Positions 13,292 to 24,437 of a stretch of DNA of 64,000 nt are shown piece by piece (the first letter of the stretch is position 1; the number at the start of each line of letters is the position of its first letter). The notes beneath the pieces are model-generated. The model was not told the DNA's origin. It ran no database searches and saw only the letters and a list, made by a program, of their open reading frames with translations. The stretch comes from Ophiostoma sp. CBS 140.51. Taxonomy: Eukaryota > Ascomycota > Sordariomycetes > Ophiostomatales > Ophiostomataceae. Made by a program: the position numbers and the translations under genes. Location of the stretch: contig JANSLP010000104.1 of assembly GCA_029298735.1 (NCBI GenBank), positions 30,899 through 94,898 on the forward strand, given 5' to 3'.

Positions 13292-16200
13292 ATGGCGGAA
13301 CCACCGGTTCCAACCATGGACACGACAGATGCATCCAAGATCAATGGCTCCACAGATGCTCCTGACGTCGTGATGGGTGACAATGCCAGCCATCAAGAAA
13401 ACGACCAAGAAGCCGACCCCTTGACAAAGAAACGCAAAGCCACCGATGGCGACGCGTCTGCATCTGCATCTGCATCTGCGGATACGAATGCAGTCTCGGA
13501 CGCCACGGTTGAGCTTCCTGTACAGTCAAAAAAGGCAAAGCTGGATCCTGTGCCAAACGTCCCCGCGGATAGATCACTTCTACCCGCCGAGGTTTGGCAG
13601 CACATCTTTTCTTTCTGCCCACCAAGGACTTTGGGAAACTTGCTCATGGTCAGCAAGCTTTTCAACTCCTACTTGGACCTGGCTTCGTCTGTCGTGGTGG
13701 AAAAGCGTCCACCTACCACAGCAAAGTCGACCGTCAAGTATGTGCAGCCAAATGCTCTTTGGCGGATGACACGACGCAGCTTTTGGCCTAACATGCCTGC
13801 TCCGTTGAAGGGGAAGACCGAGCTGGATATGTGGCGTCTCGCGTGTTCGTCGACCTGTCAATTTTGTGGCAGGCGGGATCCGAGACGCATGCAGCCCACT
13901 TCGGATCCTCGATTCGGACCAGGCGTTGACGGCGTTGCTCGCATCTGGGATTTTCGAGTTCGATGCTGTGGATCTTGTCTGTCGAGACACACAATGGCGG
14001 TAGGTCTTTGTTGTACCCATAGTGGGCATTCTTCGTGTAATACTCGTTATTGTGTGTTTCTCTGGTGAACTTTTCGTCTAACTGATGCTTAGGAAATGGA
14101 TCTGCTCATGTCGACTGCTCCGACGTTTCTCATCCCGGCCCTCCCCTTTGTCTTTGTGACCTCGCTCTCCAGCGTTGTTCCGCTCCACGCCATCCAGCGT
14201 GGCCAGCTGCCGCCGTCGTGCACGTTGACAAAGATCTTCTGGACGTCCGATGTCGACACCCTGCGTGAGGAGTTTGACTCTGTCAAGGAGCTCGGTGCCC
14301 CCGCAGTCGAAGAGTGGCAAAAGGGACTGTCAAAAAGGGGCTCCGACCAGAAAGCCGATTCCTCGAAATGGGAAAAGTATGACGAGTCTGGTGGCGTGAC
14401 CAACATGCGGACACTTCTTCACCCAGAGATCAAGCCCCAGGCTGCTGCTGTACTGGAGCCGCCCAAGATTTCAGTGCCACCCAAGGCTGCAGAGACACCA
14501 AAGACCGCAAGTCAATTGAAGACTGCAGAGCTGTCTAAGGCCGCAGAGCCCCCACAACCTCCAACTTCAGGTAAGTTTTAAGCCAACACTGGCAGCTTGT
14601 TCGTTTCTGGACACCTTCTCTAACGTAATGTTAGTCCCCGCCGACAAACCCACAGTCGAACCCAAAGAGCCTGCGAGTAGCGAAAAGTCAGACCTGGGCG
14701 CCGTTGTGAAGCCACCGTCACCACCGCCACCACCACCTGCGAAACCGAAGACAGCAGAAGAGATTGATGCCGATTGGGACTTCATCCAGGGCCCAGTCCG
14801 CCTCAAGATTCTCCGGTATGCTGAAGAAGCTATTGCAGGCGACTGGGACGACGGCGACAAGGTGACAAAAGACAATGCCCCAGCATTTGCTGCTGATGTC
14901 CTGCTCCATGTACGGAAGCGATTCTACATGGAAGTCGACAAGGAGGCACAGGCCGCCCGTGCTGCTGGTCGCCAACCCGTCGTTGACCCAGCTGAGGGGC
15001 CGTTCACCCAGAAGCTCACCTTGGAGAACATGAAGTACGTGTTTGATGTCAAAATCAAGCCCATCACATCCAAGGTGCGTACTGAGCTGTTTGCTTGCCC
15101 TCTTTGCGATGTGAGTGCGAAGTTCTTTGGATTCGAGGGCACCATTCAGCACTACGCAGCGAAACATACGAATGTCCTTAGTGTCGGCAATATCGTTGTC
15201 TTCTGGAGGGCTGAGTGGCCAGAACAGCCCCCCTTCCGGCCCAATCCTCGCGTTCACAAAGGCACAGGCATGCCGGTACCGCTGCATCCACCTTCGGCAG
15301 TAAGTGTGCCAAATCAACGAGGTCCTGGTCCAGCAGCTAAGCGCTCCGGCAAAGACTATCAATCGTTTGGACCCCCGCCCCCAGGCCATTTTCCCGCCCA
15401 CCAACAGCCGGCGACATATTTTCCGCCTCCCCCGCCTCCACCGGTTCAGGCGCCGGTGTCGCTACCGCCGCCGCCACCGCCGCTACCACTACAGCAGCAG
15501 CCATACCAGCTCGTTCGCCCGCAAATTCTACCGTTTCCGACGTCAAACAATGGAAGAGATGAGCCCCAATACAACGGCCCGTCGTTTGCCCACGGTGCCC
15601 AGCAGGCTCACACTTTTGGTGCCCCGTCGTATAACCACACGGGCCAGCCGCAAACGGGACCCGCCGTGTTTCAAACGCCGCCTTTCCATCCACAACCCCA
15701 GCATGCAGCCTATCAGCCTTTTGCTGGGAACAATGGCCGGGGTGGCGATAGATATGCCGGTGCGCCCAGTGCAGCACCCCAGGTACCTCCCCGAACTGCA
15801 CCACCGGCAGCTCCTGTGCCATCTGCGCCTGTGCCTGCACAAGTTGCGAATCTATTTGCTGCTTCTGCGCCCTATCAGAGCCAAGCTCCAGCGTTGGCGC
15901 AACCTCCAGCTGAAAACAAAGCGAACAATGACCCGTGTGCCCCCAAGGCGCCCTACCAAGACAGGCTTGATGCAGTGGTACGATACGCACACGAGGTGTG
16001 GGAGGGCATAATGTGCCTTGTCAATACTACCAATGAGGCGAGAGCCTATGCCTTGATCTACCAGACAAACAAGCATTTCTGGGGAAAATTTGGCGAGGAA
16101 TTGCCACTAGCACTCTTTAAGGATAGAATCCTGAACTACAAGGGCATGCAACTCATGGGAACCGCCCGCGATTTCCATTGCCAGGCCTGCCGCCTTGGGT

Positions 16201-17714
16201 TGGACGATGTGCCTGACAACAAGAAGGGAGACACTTCGTTTAGATTCCGCGAGCTTGTGGTGCATTTCTTAAAAGAACACGTCGACGGCCGGACAATGAA
16301 AGCAAATCCGTTCAATGTCAACGCACGCAAACCAGAGCGTCCGATCCGTGACTGGCTGACACAGATGGTAGCTCTTCCTCAACCTTTTGAGATCAGATAC
16401 ATGATCAAGAAGTCGAGGGGCAATAGCATATTCAAGCTATTCCATGAAGCTATGCAAGATGCTCTTCAACGTCAAAAAAGTCTCAATCATCTTTTAGGAA
16501 ACGGACCAAACAATCACCTGAGAAGGAGAGGGAGAGGCGGTTCAGATGAGCAACCCACGGATGGTGCAGAGAGCCCAAAAACGAACGAACGTACACCTCC
16601 GCCCAAGGCCCCGGCTGTCGCTGCTGCACCCCAAAACGCCAGAAAAGTTGTGCCCGACACCAACGACAATCAGAAGCTCCAAGGGGCTAATGTAAACAAA
16701 GATGCAGGAGGACGTGCCACTCAGCCGGGAGTCAAAATCAAGGAAGAAGAGGGGACCAACGATCAGCCAATCGCCTCCGTGCGTAAAGCCGCTGCACCGC
16801 GGGAAGAGCTCGATCTACTGGGCGCTCTCGAGATGCACCTAGATGGTGAGCCAGTGCGCCGACCGTCAGCAGTGACAAGAGATCCGGCGCCAGAGGCTCG
16901 TGCTCCAACCCGCGTGGTGTATGTTGACGAGTACGGTCGCGAAGTCGTCCCGAGGTACGACAATCAGCGCGAGCTACATCGTGACCCCCGCGGCTGTCCC
17001 CGCGATGCCGACCCCTACGGGTATGTCGTTGATGAGAGAGATGAGTCGTATCAGAGACGCCTGCCGTCGCCTCGAGGTTACCCAGGAAGCTACGGGCCAC
17101 CATCCCGTGGCCCTTCTGGACAGTACCGGGAGCGCAGCCCACTGCCAGCGCGACGCTATGTCGACGAGCGTGTGTATTCCGGCCACCTGAGGAACTACGA
17201 AGATGAGTATGAACGTGGTGCACCGCCTGGTCCACCACGTCATTATGCTCGTGCTCCACCTCGCCAGGATTTCTACTCGGGATATGCCGATGGTGCTGAT
17301 CGTGGTGGGCGGCCCTACAGACCGGTTGATTATGAGCCCTACGAAGCTTATGAGGTTGTGCGGGTGGCTGGACCGGATGGCGAGTACCTCACTAGACGCC
17401 TAGTGCGCCGTGAGGCACCGCCTGCTGATCGTCGGGCGCAAGAGCACTACTACTCGCGTGAGTATGTCGATGACCACCGTGGACCTGGACCTGGTTATGG
17501 TGCTCGCTATGATCCTCTCCATGCCGCCGCTCCGGAGCATGAACGGCGCGACGTGGGCGAAGAGAGATCGGCACTACCGCCTCAGCAACAGCAGCGTTCT
17601 GTTGTCCGGTCTGACCCTTCCTACTATCAAGAGTATGACCCACACAACCCGATGAGTGGAGGGCCGATGCAGGGACAGGAAGGATCTGGACTAGGACACA
17701 TGCAGTACCAATAG
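13292..17714 (+). CDS. Large F-box and zinc-finger protein (DUF7892-like C-terminal region)
   Basis: Three exons, 13292-13999, 14093-14570 and 14635-17714, give about 1421 residues; both introns have canonical borders and the frame is kept. The F-box (LLPAEVWQHIFSFC ... LMVSKLFNSYL) near residues 90-130 would dock Skp1 of an SCF ubiquitin ligase. It is followed by a Cys-rich part (CQFCGRR ... CCGSC) that may bind zinc. Exon 3 has a C2H2-like finger (CPLC-x12-H-x4-H), a long Pro/Gln-rich linker, a conserved block with another Cys pair (CQACRLG ... HFLKEH) and a Tyr/Arg/Gly-rich tail. The chosen ATG has a good context (ACCATGG); an in-frame ATG at 13250 is possible. Substrate and partner are unknown. 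See the finding on the open frame beyond its stop. Confidence 0.85.
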
Positions 17715-18651
17715 AATTGGAACATGCGCACTCTGTCTTCTGGGCTCGAGGCGGGCATGATGAATATGGCTGTGTCGAACATGATGTCGAATGCAGACGT
17801 CTTCAACCCGTTTGCGTCAATTTCAAATATATCAAACGCAAATCTACCGAACCCGTTTCTACCGAACCCTTTTGCGTCGAACACGTACACATCTGGCCAA
17901 TCTCCCGGTTAGTCTCCTGGTCAGGTGGTAATGATGCAGGGCCATGCCTGGACTGTGTATCCAGTATGGGTTGGAGATTGCAGCCAGCCGGCACGGAGCA
18001 GCAGCAGCAGCAGCAGCAGCAGTAACAACCTTATTACTTCTGGCTGAGTATTTGTGAGAGAGAGAGATTGGTTGTGTTGGTGGACTGAATGCTTGCGTTT
18101 TTGGGCCGTTGAGGCAATATGTATTGGTTGGTGTAAAGTCAAAATTGGACGTATAATGAAATATAGCAAAAGTACAAAAAAAGTAAATTGAAAACAATTT
18201 GGCTTTTTGACCAGCATTACGATTAATATGTGACATCATGAATTTGATTGTTAATTTTCAATGTATTCGTCGAGATAGTCTTGTTCTATGTAGATGGTGT
18301 GTTACCACAGGAGGCAGAGTTGGAGTGGAGGTGAAGAGGTGTGTGTAGAGGTGTGATGAGGGGAGGATAACTGCGTGGGAGAGATGAATGGAGAAAAATA
18401 GTTGAGAGGGTGGTGTTACAACAAGATGTGCGTTTGTAATGTAAGAATACAAAAGAAGAGCCGAGTATTGTTCGACGAAAAAAGTAACAAGAGATCCAAA
18501 ATCAAACAATGCATAAAAGAGGACAAGAAAAAAAACCAAAACTTGACAAATAGAACCCCTAACGCACAAATCAAAAGACACGTAGAGATACAGAAAGCGC
18601 CTCCCCTATCTACCAGCCTTTTTTCTTTTTGTATTATGGTCTTCACCCCAT
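17715..18651. other. Convergent intergenic with CAG microsatellite
   Basis: It separates the 3' ends of the F-box gene and vps1. The first 195 bases continue open in the F-box frame after its TAG. The rest is AT-rich 3' sequence with no gene. Confidence 0.55.
17997..18022 (+). repeat. (AGC)n trinucleotide microsatellite
   Basis: Just over eight perfect AGC units downstream of the F-box stop. It would encode Gln in one + frame, but that frame has no supported gene, so it is probably 3' UTR or spacer. Confidence 0.9.
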
Positions 18652-21228
18652 TTATACAACCTCGCCAATAATCTTGGCGGCCTCCTTGTACGTCTCCAGA
18701 AGACGTTCGCACTTTTCGCGCTCCTTCTTGACACCGTCGTCCTCGTACAGCAGCTCCTCAAAGAGCATCTCCTTGTACAGTTCGCTAACCAGCCGGTTCT
18801 GCACCACATCCTTGCAGTGGTTCACCAGCAGGTGCATAATCGCCTTGGGCACCTGGTCCGCAATCGACTCGCGAACAATGTTAAAGTACGAAGAGATGAG
18901 GGCACGGATCAACTCCGTCTCCATGGCCTCGCGGTCTGTCAGCGCCGGCTCGCCGCCCGTTCCGTTGGCGCCAAAGAGGTCCACGCTGCCACCGGCACCC
19001 AGAGCGCCCGGGTGGGCCGAGGGTTGGCCGACGCGGCTGTAGTCATCACTACCCGCGCCAATGGGCGACCGCAGTGGGCGGTCGTCGGGACGGCGCATGC
19101 TCTGGCTAAACGTAGGCTCCGAAGCCTGGCTGACGTGGCGACCAATGTTGGCGTTGTGGTGGTGGCCACTGGGACCGCTACCGCCCAGACCGCCACCCAT
19201 GGCGCTGCCGTCCTTACCGAAGAAGTAGTTGAGGAACGAATCCTTGGCATTGTTGATGGCGGGCTGGTTGAAGCGCGTCGGCGAAGCTGTCCGGCCATTT
19301 TCCCGGGCCATGGACGAGCTGCGACCGCCCTTGGCCGTCTTGCGCAGGGCTGTGCTGGTAGCACCAGTGCCGCCAGCGACATTCAGATTATCCTCGTCAA
19401 CCTCTTCGGGGGTTTCTGTGCCGGCGGCACCTGCTGCGCCGTTAGCGCCGGTCCCGTTAGCAGCGCCAATCTCCTTGAGGCGGCGGCGCTCGCGGCGTTC
19501 CCGCTCCTCCTGGATCAGACGCTTGCGCTCGCGCTCCTGCTTCTCATTGACGACGTGGCTCATGGCGGCGGCGGCGCCAAGGAAGTTGGGGTGGTTGGTG
19601 TTGATGTAGGCGCGCTGGATGGAGATGAGAGACTCGACGTAGTTAGAGGCGGGGCCGAGACGCTCACGCAGCAGGTCGGAGACGGTCTCAATCAGCTTGG
19701 CCTGCAGACGCGGGAAGCGGCTCAGCTCTGTAGAGCCGCAGGTATGGCAAATCTTGATGAGCTCCTCGTACACGAGCTCAACACAGCGCTGACTGGGGAT
19801 CTCGAGCAGCTTGATCTGGGGCTTGACGAGCAAGTCAAAGGCCATCTCGGGGACGAAGAGACTGGGCCGCGGGCCGGTGGAATTGCGGATGGCCGTCCGG
19901 ATGTCGAGGGCGGACAGGTTGGAGGTAGGGTCGATGGACTCGAGCGAGCTGCCAAAGACCGAGTTGAAGATGTAGTAGACGCGGGCACCACCGCACAGCT
20001 CCTTGGTGGAGATCTCGGTGGAGGTACCGTCGATTGAAGAAATAAAGGAGGTGGCGAAACGGGTCATAAGCTGCAGAATCAGCGAACCGCGGTGCTCCTT
20101 GCCACTAAAGTGCATGTCACCATAGCTTGCCAGCTCCTGCTGGGTCTGGCCCATCAGCGTGTTGAGGCGGGCCTTGATGTCAGGCAGGCGGTCGCGGATG
20201 TGGGACATGAGCGTGCTGTTGAGCGTCTTGGCCAGGTAGGGGGTACCACAACGAGTCGAAATGTTGCGGTAGGCCGGGTGGTGCTTGAAGAAGTCGGCCT
20301 CGGCCTTGAGCGCGTCGTCCATGGGCTTGTTGCCCTGGATGTCCTGCTGCGAACGGTTGACAACACCGATCCAGCCGAGCTTGAGCGGGTAGACGCGGCC
20401 AGACAAAATGTCGAGCGCGTTGGTGCCGTGGTCCATCAGGTCGACCTTCGTCAGTACACCAATCGTGCGGCGGCCCAAGGGGTCGACATGGCGGGCGAGC
20501 TTAAGGGCCTCGGAGTTAACAATGTCGACGTTGGCCGGAGAGACAGACAGGATGATACTGTTGGGCTTGGCAATGTACTCGGAAATCAGGTTGCGTGTCT
20601 GCTTCTCGATATCGGCGGGTTGGTCGCCAATGGGGACCTTGGTCAGACCAGGCAGATCGACGAGGGTCAGGTTGAGGACGTCGGGCGAGTAGATCTTGAG
20701 GTTGATGGGCTGGCGCGTGATACCCTTGTTGTTGCCGGCAACGCGGCTCGTCTCGTTCTCAATCTCGCGCTTGACGTCCTGGAAATCGTTGAAGCGGCGG
20801 TTGGGCAGGTGGTGGAACTCGGCCCATTCGTTGCGGCGGGTGGCATTGGGGTCGACGTAGCCGCGGGCTTTCGTGGCAGCTGCGTTGGCAGCGGCATCTT
20901 CCTCGTCCTCGGGGACGTTGATCAGTTGCAGGATAAGCGGCCGCCTTGTGACGATGCCGCTGCCGCGAGGGAGGAAATCGCGGCCGACGATGTTTTCGAG
21001 GACAGAGGACTTGCCGGCAGATTGGGAGCCGACGACGACCTATGGGAGGAGAAAAGAACAATGGTTAGAATAGGAACTTGGGGCCTAGCGCATTGTTGTG
21101 AACGAAACAAAGAGGAAGCCAAGACTTACAATTTGTGGGAGATCGAGAGAATCGTTGCCGATGGTGTTGAAGACAAGGTCTTGCAGCTTGTTGACCGTGG
21201 TCAGCAGCTCGTCGCCGAGGGCTGCCAT
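18652..21228 (-). CDS. vps1: Dynamin-related GTPase Vps1
   Basis: Exons 21130-21228 (33 codons, starting MAALGDELL) and 18652-21039 are joined at a phase-0 GTAAGT...TAG intron, giving about 828 residues. The GTPase domain has the P-loop GSQSAGKSS, switch motif TRRPLIL, DLPG and TKVDL. The dynamin middle domain follows, and the C-terminal GTPase effector domain begins near EALTDREAMETELIRALI. Vps1 self-assembles to pinch membranes in Golgi-to-vacuole traffic, endosome and peroxisome fission. The linker between middle domain and GED (about 540-720, Ser/Gly/Pro/His-rich, with an Arg/Glu run) makes it longer than the yeast protein of about 700 residues; it replaces the PH domain of classical dynamins and looks disordered. 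Confidence 0.95.
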
Positions 21229-23100
21229 GGTATCGGATTAGGGAGGAAGAGGAAGAGGGAGGGGAGTGTCGAGGATAGGAGAGGAAGATGTCGAGATCAA
21301 AACGCGTGTATCGTTATCGCAACGTGTGCTTCAACCTCGGGCGATGACGGTGAAGGTCGGGAAGCAGAGCTTCGACGCGGTGAGAAAGCAATAAAGAAGG
21401 AGGAGAGAAACGAGAGGAATCCCTGCGTCGTCGACGGGCAGATTGGCAGTGTTGCAGGACTGGAAAAGCGTGATGCGCGGTGATGCAATGCAGAGGATGC
21501 AGCCGATGACGAAGAAAACACAGAATTTATCACGAGGAAAAGAGAGGGAGAGAGTGCCGAAAAGACTAGAACAGGCAGTGTGTTTTTCCAAGCTCTACGT
21601 CTGGTTTCTGGCACCAAACAGGGGGTGGGCCAAAGGCTAGACAACGGAGCGACCAGGGCTAGCCTCTATTCGTACAGAGTCCACAGAGAAGTCCACAGAG
21701 AGAGGAGAGAGGGAGAGAAAGGCTTCGATTTGAGGAGGACAAACCAGTGGGCCTAGTGGAGGAGGCGAAAGATCGAAAGCCAAGAGGCGTAAAAGGCCCA
21801 AAGAGAGGCGCGAAAATAAGCAGCCACGGTAGTGGAAGTGCTCTAGAAAGTCCTTTTTCGAGGTGAATGATGGTGGGTTGTGGTCGATGGCGGCGGAGCT
21901 TTCAGGGCGAAAAGAGGCCAACGAGGAAACTAGAGCAAGTAAACAGGTTCCGACAGTTGATGACGATGAGGCGGCGATAGTGCGCGAGCGACAGGGGAAA
22001 AGACGGGTTCGACGGTTGTTGGGTGTCAAAAGTCGTTGGATGCCTGGCCGTTGTGTTTGTTGTACCTTTTTCTGCGTTTGCATGTGTTTGCACGTTTTTG
22101 CAAAAAGTGAGGCCAAAAAGGGGCTACAAAAAAGGGAATTTACGAGAGTCGAGATGTGTTCTTAATGCTCGCCGGAATGGCAGGAGAAATGCTGGTCGTT
22201 ATGGGCAGGCACGACCCAATTTGGGCTCAAATCAACAGGAAATGCAAGAACGCATTATCACATTCTCTTTCTTCGCAGTACAGAGGGAAAGCACGACGCG
22301 CTGCGCATCATGTTCCGCGTCGCTCTTTCTCTTTAGCTGGGGGCAAGTATCGACAGGGGGCTGTCTTAATTGTCTTAAAATGGCATCCAGGCCTGTTGTT
22401 TGGTTAAATGGGCAAGATCGCTCCTGCCATATGGTTGTGCTGCCTTTGCTCCTGCCTCGGTCTCCCTGAATCTCCCCGTACATCTAACTGTTCCTGCCTG
22501 TGGACCTGGAAATTGAGCTGTTATGCACAGGGTGCGCACCTTTGAACCTTCCCCCGGCGCGCAGGACGGTGCAAGGGAGACTGTAATGAGATGCTGAGAT
22601 GCTTATTCATGCAGCAGGAAGCGAGCGCTGAGCCGCTGGACGGAAAGCCCGAACGCCACGGCAAGGGCGATGACGAAGGGGCGACTGCTAGCTAACAGAA
22701 ATGCTAACAAAAAACAGAAGGCGCTGATTGGCCAGCCGTGTGGTTCGATTTCGCCTGGCTTGACTTTTCAATTTCGATTTTGTAGGGGTGAGGTGAGCCT
22801 TTCTGAGTGAATGAAAACTCCCTTTGGTACACACAAAAATCGACCGGCAAAGGGAACGACAGGGCCCTTTTTGTTGTCTGGTTTTTTTACTCGTTCACTT
22901 CCCGCATTCACCTTTCTCCGGCGCTGACACACGGTCCTCTCCCTCCCTGTCAACGGACCCGACTTTTTCAAAAAGAAGAAACGGCCGAGCCGAGAAAGAG
23001 AAAGGCCGGAAAAGGCTCGACCACGGACTCTATCGAATAAAAAGCTGACGTCCGTCAACGGACCATCTGATACGCGTCTGCTGAGGCCGCATCTGACACG
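21229..23100. other. Divergent region between vps1 and cox19
   Basis: This 1.9 kb lies upstream of both genes. Open frames such as 21637-22116 (-) and 22023-22469 (+) lack domain signals. Purine-rich stretches near 21,240-21,720 probably belong to the vps1 leader or promoter. No gene supported. Confidence 0.5.
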
Positions 23101-23568
23101 ATGAGCACCTTTGGCAGTCCCGGCGGGGGCAGCATCGCGACGAAGCCGACACCGTAAGATGGCTCTCTCGCATTTCGATATGGTGAAAATGCAATTAAGC
23201 GGGCATTGAGACAACTAACAAAATCAGACCGCAGCGTGGCAGCTTCCCTCTGGACCACGAGGGCGAGTGTAAGCAGGTGATGCTCGACTATCTGAGCTGC
23301 ATGAAGAAAGTCAAGGGCGTCAATGAGGACGAGTGCCGGAGTCTGGCCAAGTCTTACCTTGGCTGCCGGATGGATAGGTAAGAAGTTCGTGGGAGGGAGA
23401 TGAAAGTCGCAAAGTATTTGAGAAAGTCATCGCTAACGGTCTAGAAATCTCATGGCAAAAGACGACTTCAAGAACTTGGGGTTCCAAGAAAAAGGCGACA
23501 AGGCTGGCAGCGGCAAGGATGGCAAGACAGAAGGCGAGACCAAGTCGCCGGGTGAGTTACGATGGTAG
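23101..23568 (+). CDS. cox19: Cytochrome c oxidase assembly protein Cox19
   Basis: Three small exons, 23101-23153, 23228-23377 and 23445-23568, encode about 107 residues. The diagnostic core GSFPLDHEGECK is followed by two C-x9-C pairs (CKQVMLDYLSC and CRSLAKSYLGC) and CRMDRNLM. This is the twin-Cx9C CHCH fold imported by Mia40 into the mitochondrial intermembrane space, where Cox19 helps copper delivery to cytochrome c oxidase together with Cox11. The tail after the second pair is Lys/Gly-rich and poorly conserved in the family. A GTGAGT at 23552 followed by an AG at 23611 allows an alternative last intron that would change only the last few residues. The gene is too fragmented to show as one open frame. 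Confidence 0.9.
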
Positions 23569-24437
23569 TTGTCTTGCAGGCATGAGATGAGTGTACGATA
23601 ACATGTAACAGCCGATGAGGTTAGGAAGACAAAAAAACATGGCAAATGTTTCAATAAAAATTGAAAAAGTTCAACTCTATCAAATGAGACCCCATATAAA
23701 CCGTACATCATCTCATTTGTCTCGTAAAGTGAACGTCAATTCATAATATCAATCAAATAACTTCAACCTGACGTTGAAGAACGACCGTGGTGAGCCATCG
23801 CCGGTCTCGCTCTGGGTCGAGTAGCCGACCTCAACCTCCACTCTCTCCACTCTCTCCCCTCACTACGGAGTTAGGCGACCAGCAACAGCCCCCACTAGCA
23901 ACGGCTTCAATTCCGGGAACATGCCGCTTTACGAGCCTTTACTGGGGGAACGGTATTGTCGTCCGTCTTTCATTTGTTCTTTCTTGATCCTTCTTTCGTT
24001 CATTAGTCAATTTCAGACTTCCCGCGCCAAACTACATCTCTCACCAGCCTTGCTCCGAAACACGGTCCGGGTTTGTGTTGACTTCGCCGGCCGCCAGCAA
24101 ATAGCACCCAATTAGCTCACTCTCACAGCAAATAGCCGTGCATCTAACAGACTACTGCCGCTCCAACACACTTAGTCGCCTATATGAACGACGACTGTCA
24201 ACATCTTGCTCTTATTCCCAATTAACCCAGCTGTGACGCGACTGACCTCGGCTTCACGGGCTGGTCCGTCTTTTGCTCCTTTTTGCCTTTCTGATCCTCA
24301 TCTCGTGATTGAATTTTTTGCTTCCTTTCTCCCTTCATTCCTTATTATGTAGCGTGACCTCCATCCGTCCCCCTCACCCTGGCTTTCACTCTCTCCCCTC
24401 ACTTTTCTCACACCAGTTCTCCTCAACCCCACACACA
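23569..24437. other. Intergenic / promoter of the succinyl-CoA ligase fusion gene
   Basis: CT-rich, TATA-poor sequence upstream of the ATG at 24438. No gene supported. Confidence 0.5.

Noticed and set aside
18817..20037. 406-codon open frame on + antisense to vps1
   Set aside because: Shadow of the vps1 frame; Val/Gly/Leu-rich with no motif.
20092..21483. 463-codon open frame on + across the vps1 5' half
   Set aside because: Antisense to the GTPase domain and crosses its intron; no independent support.
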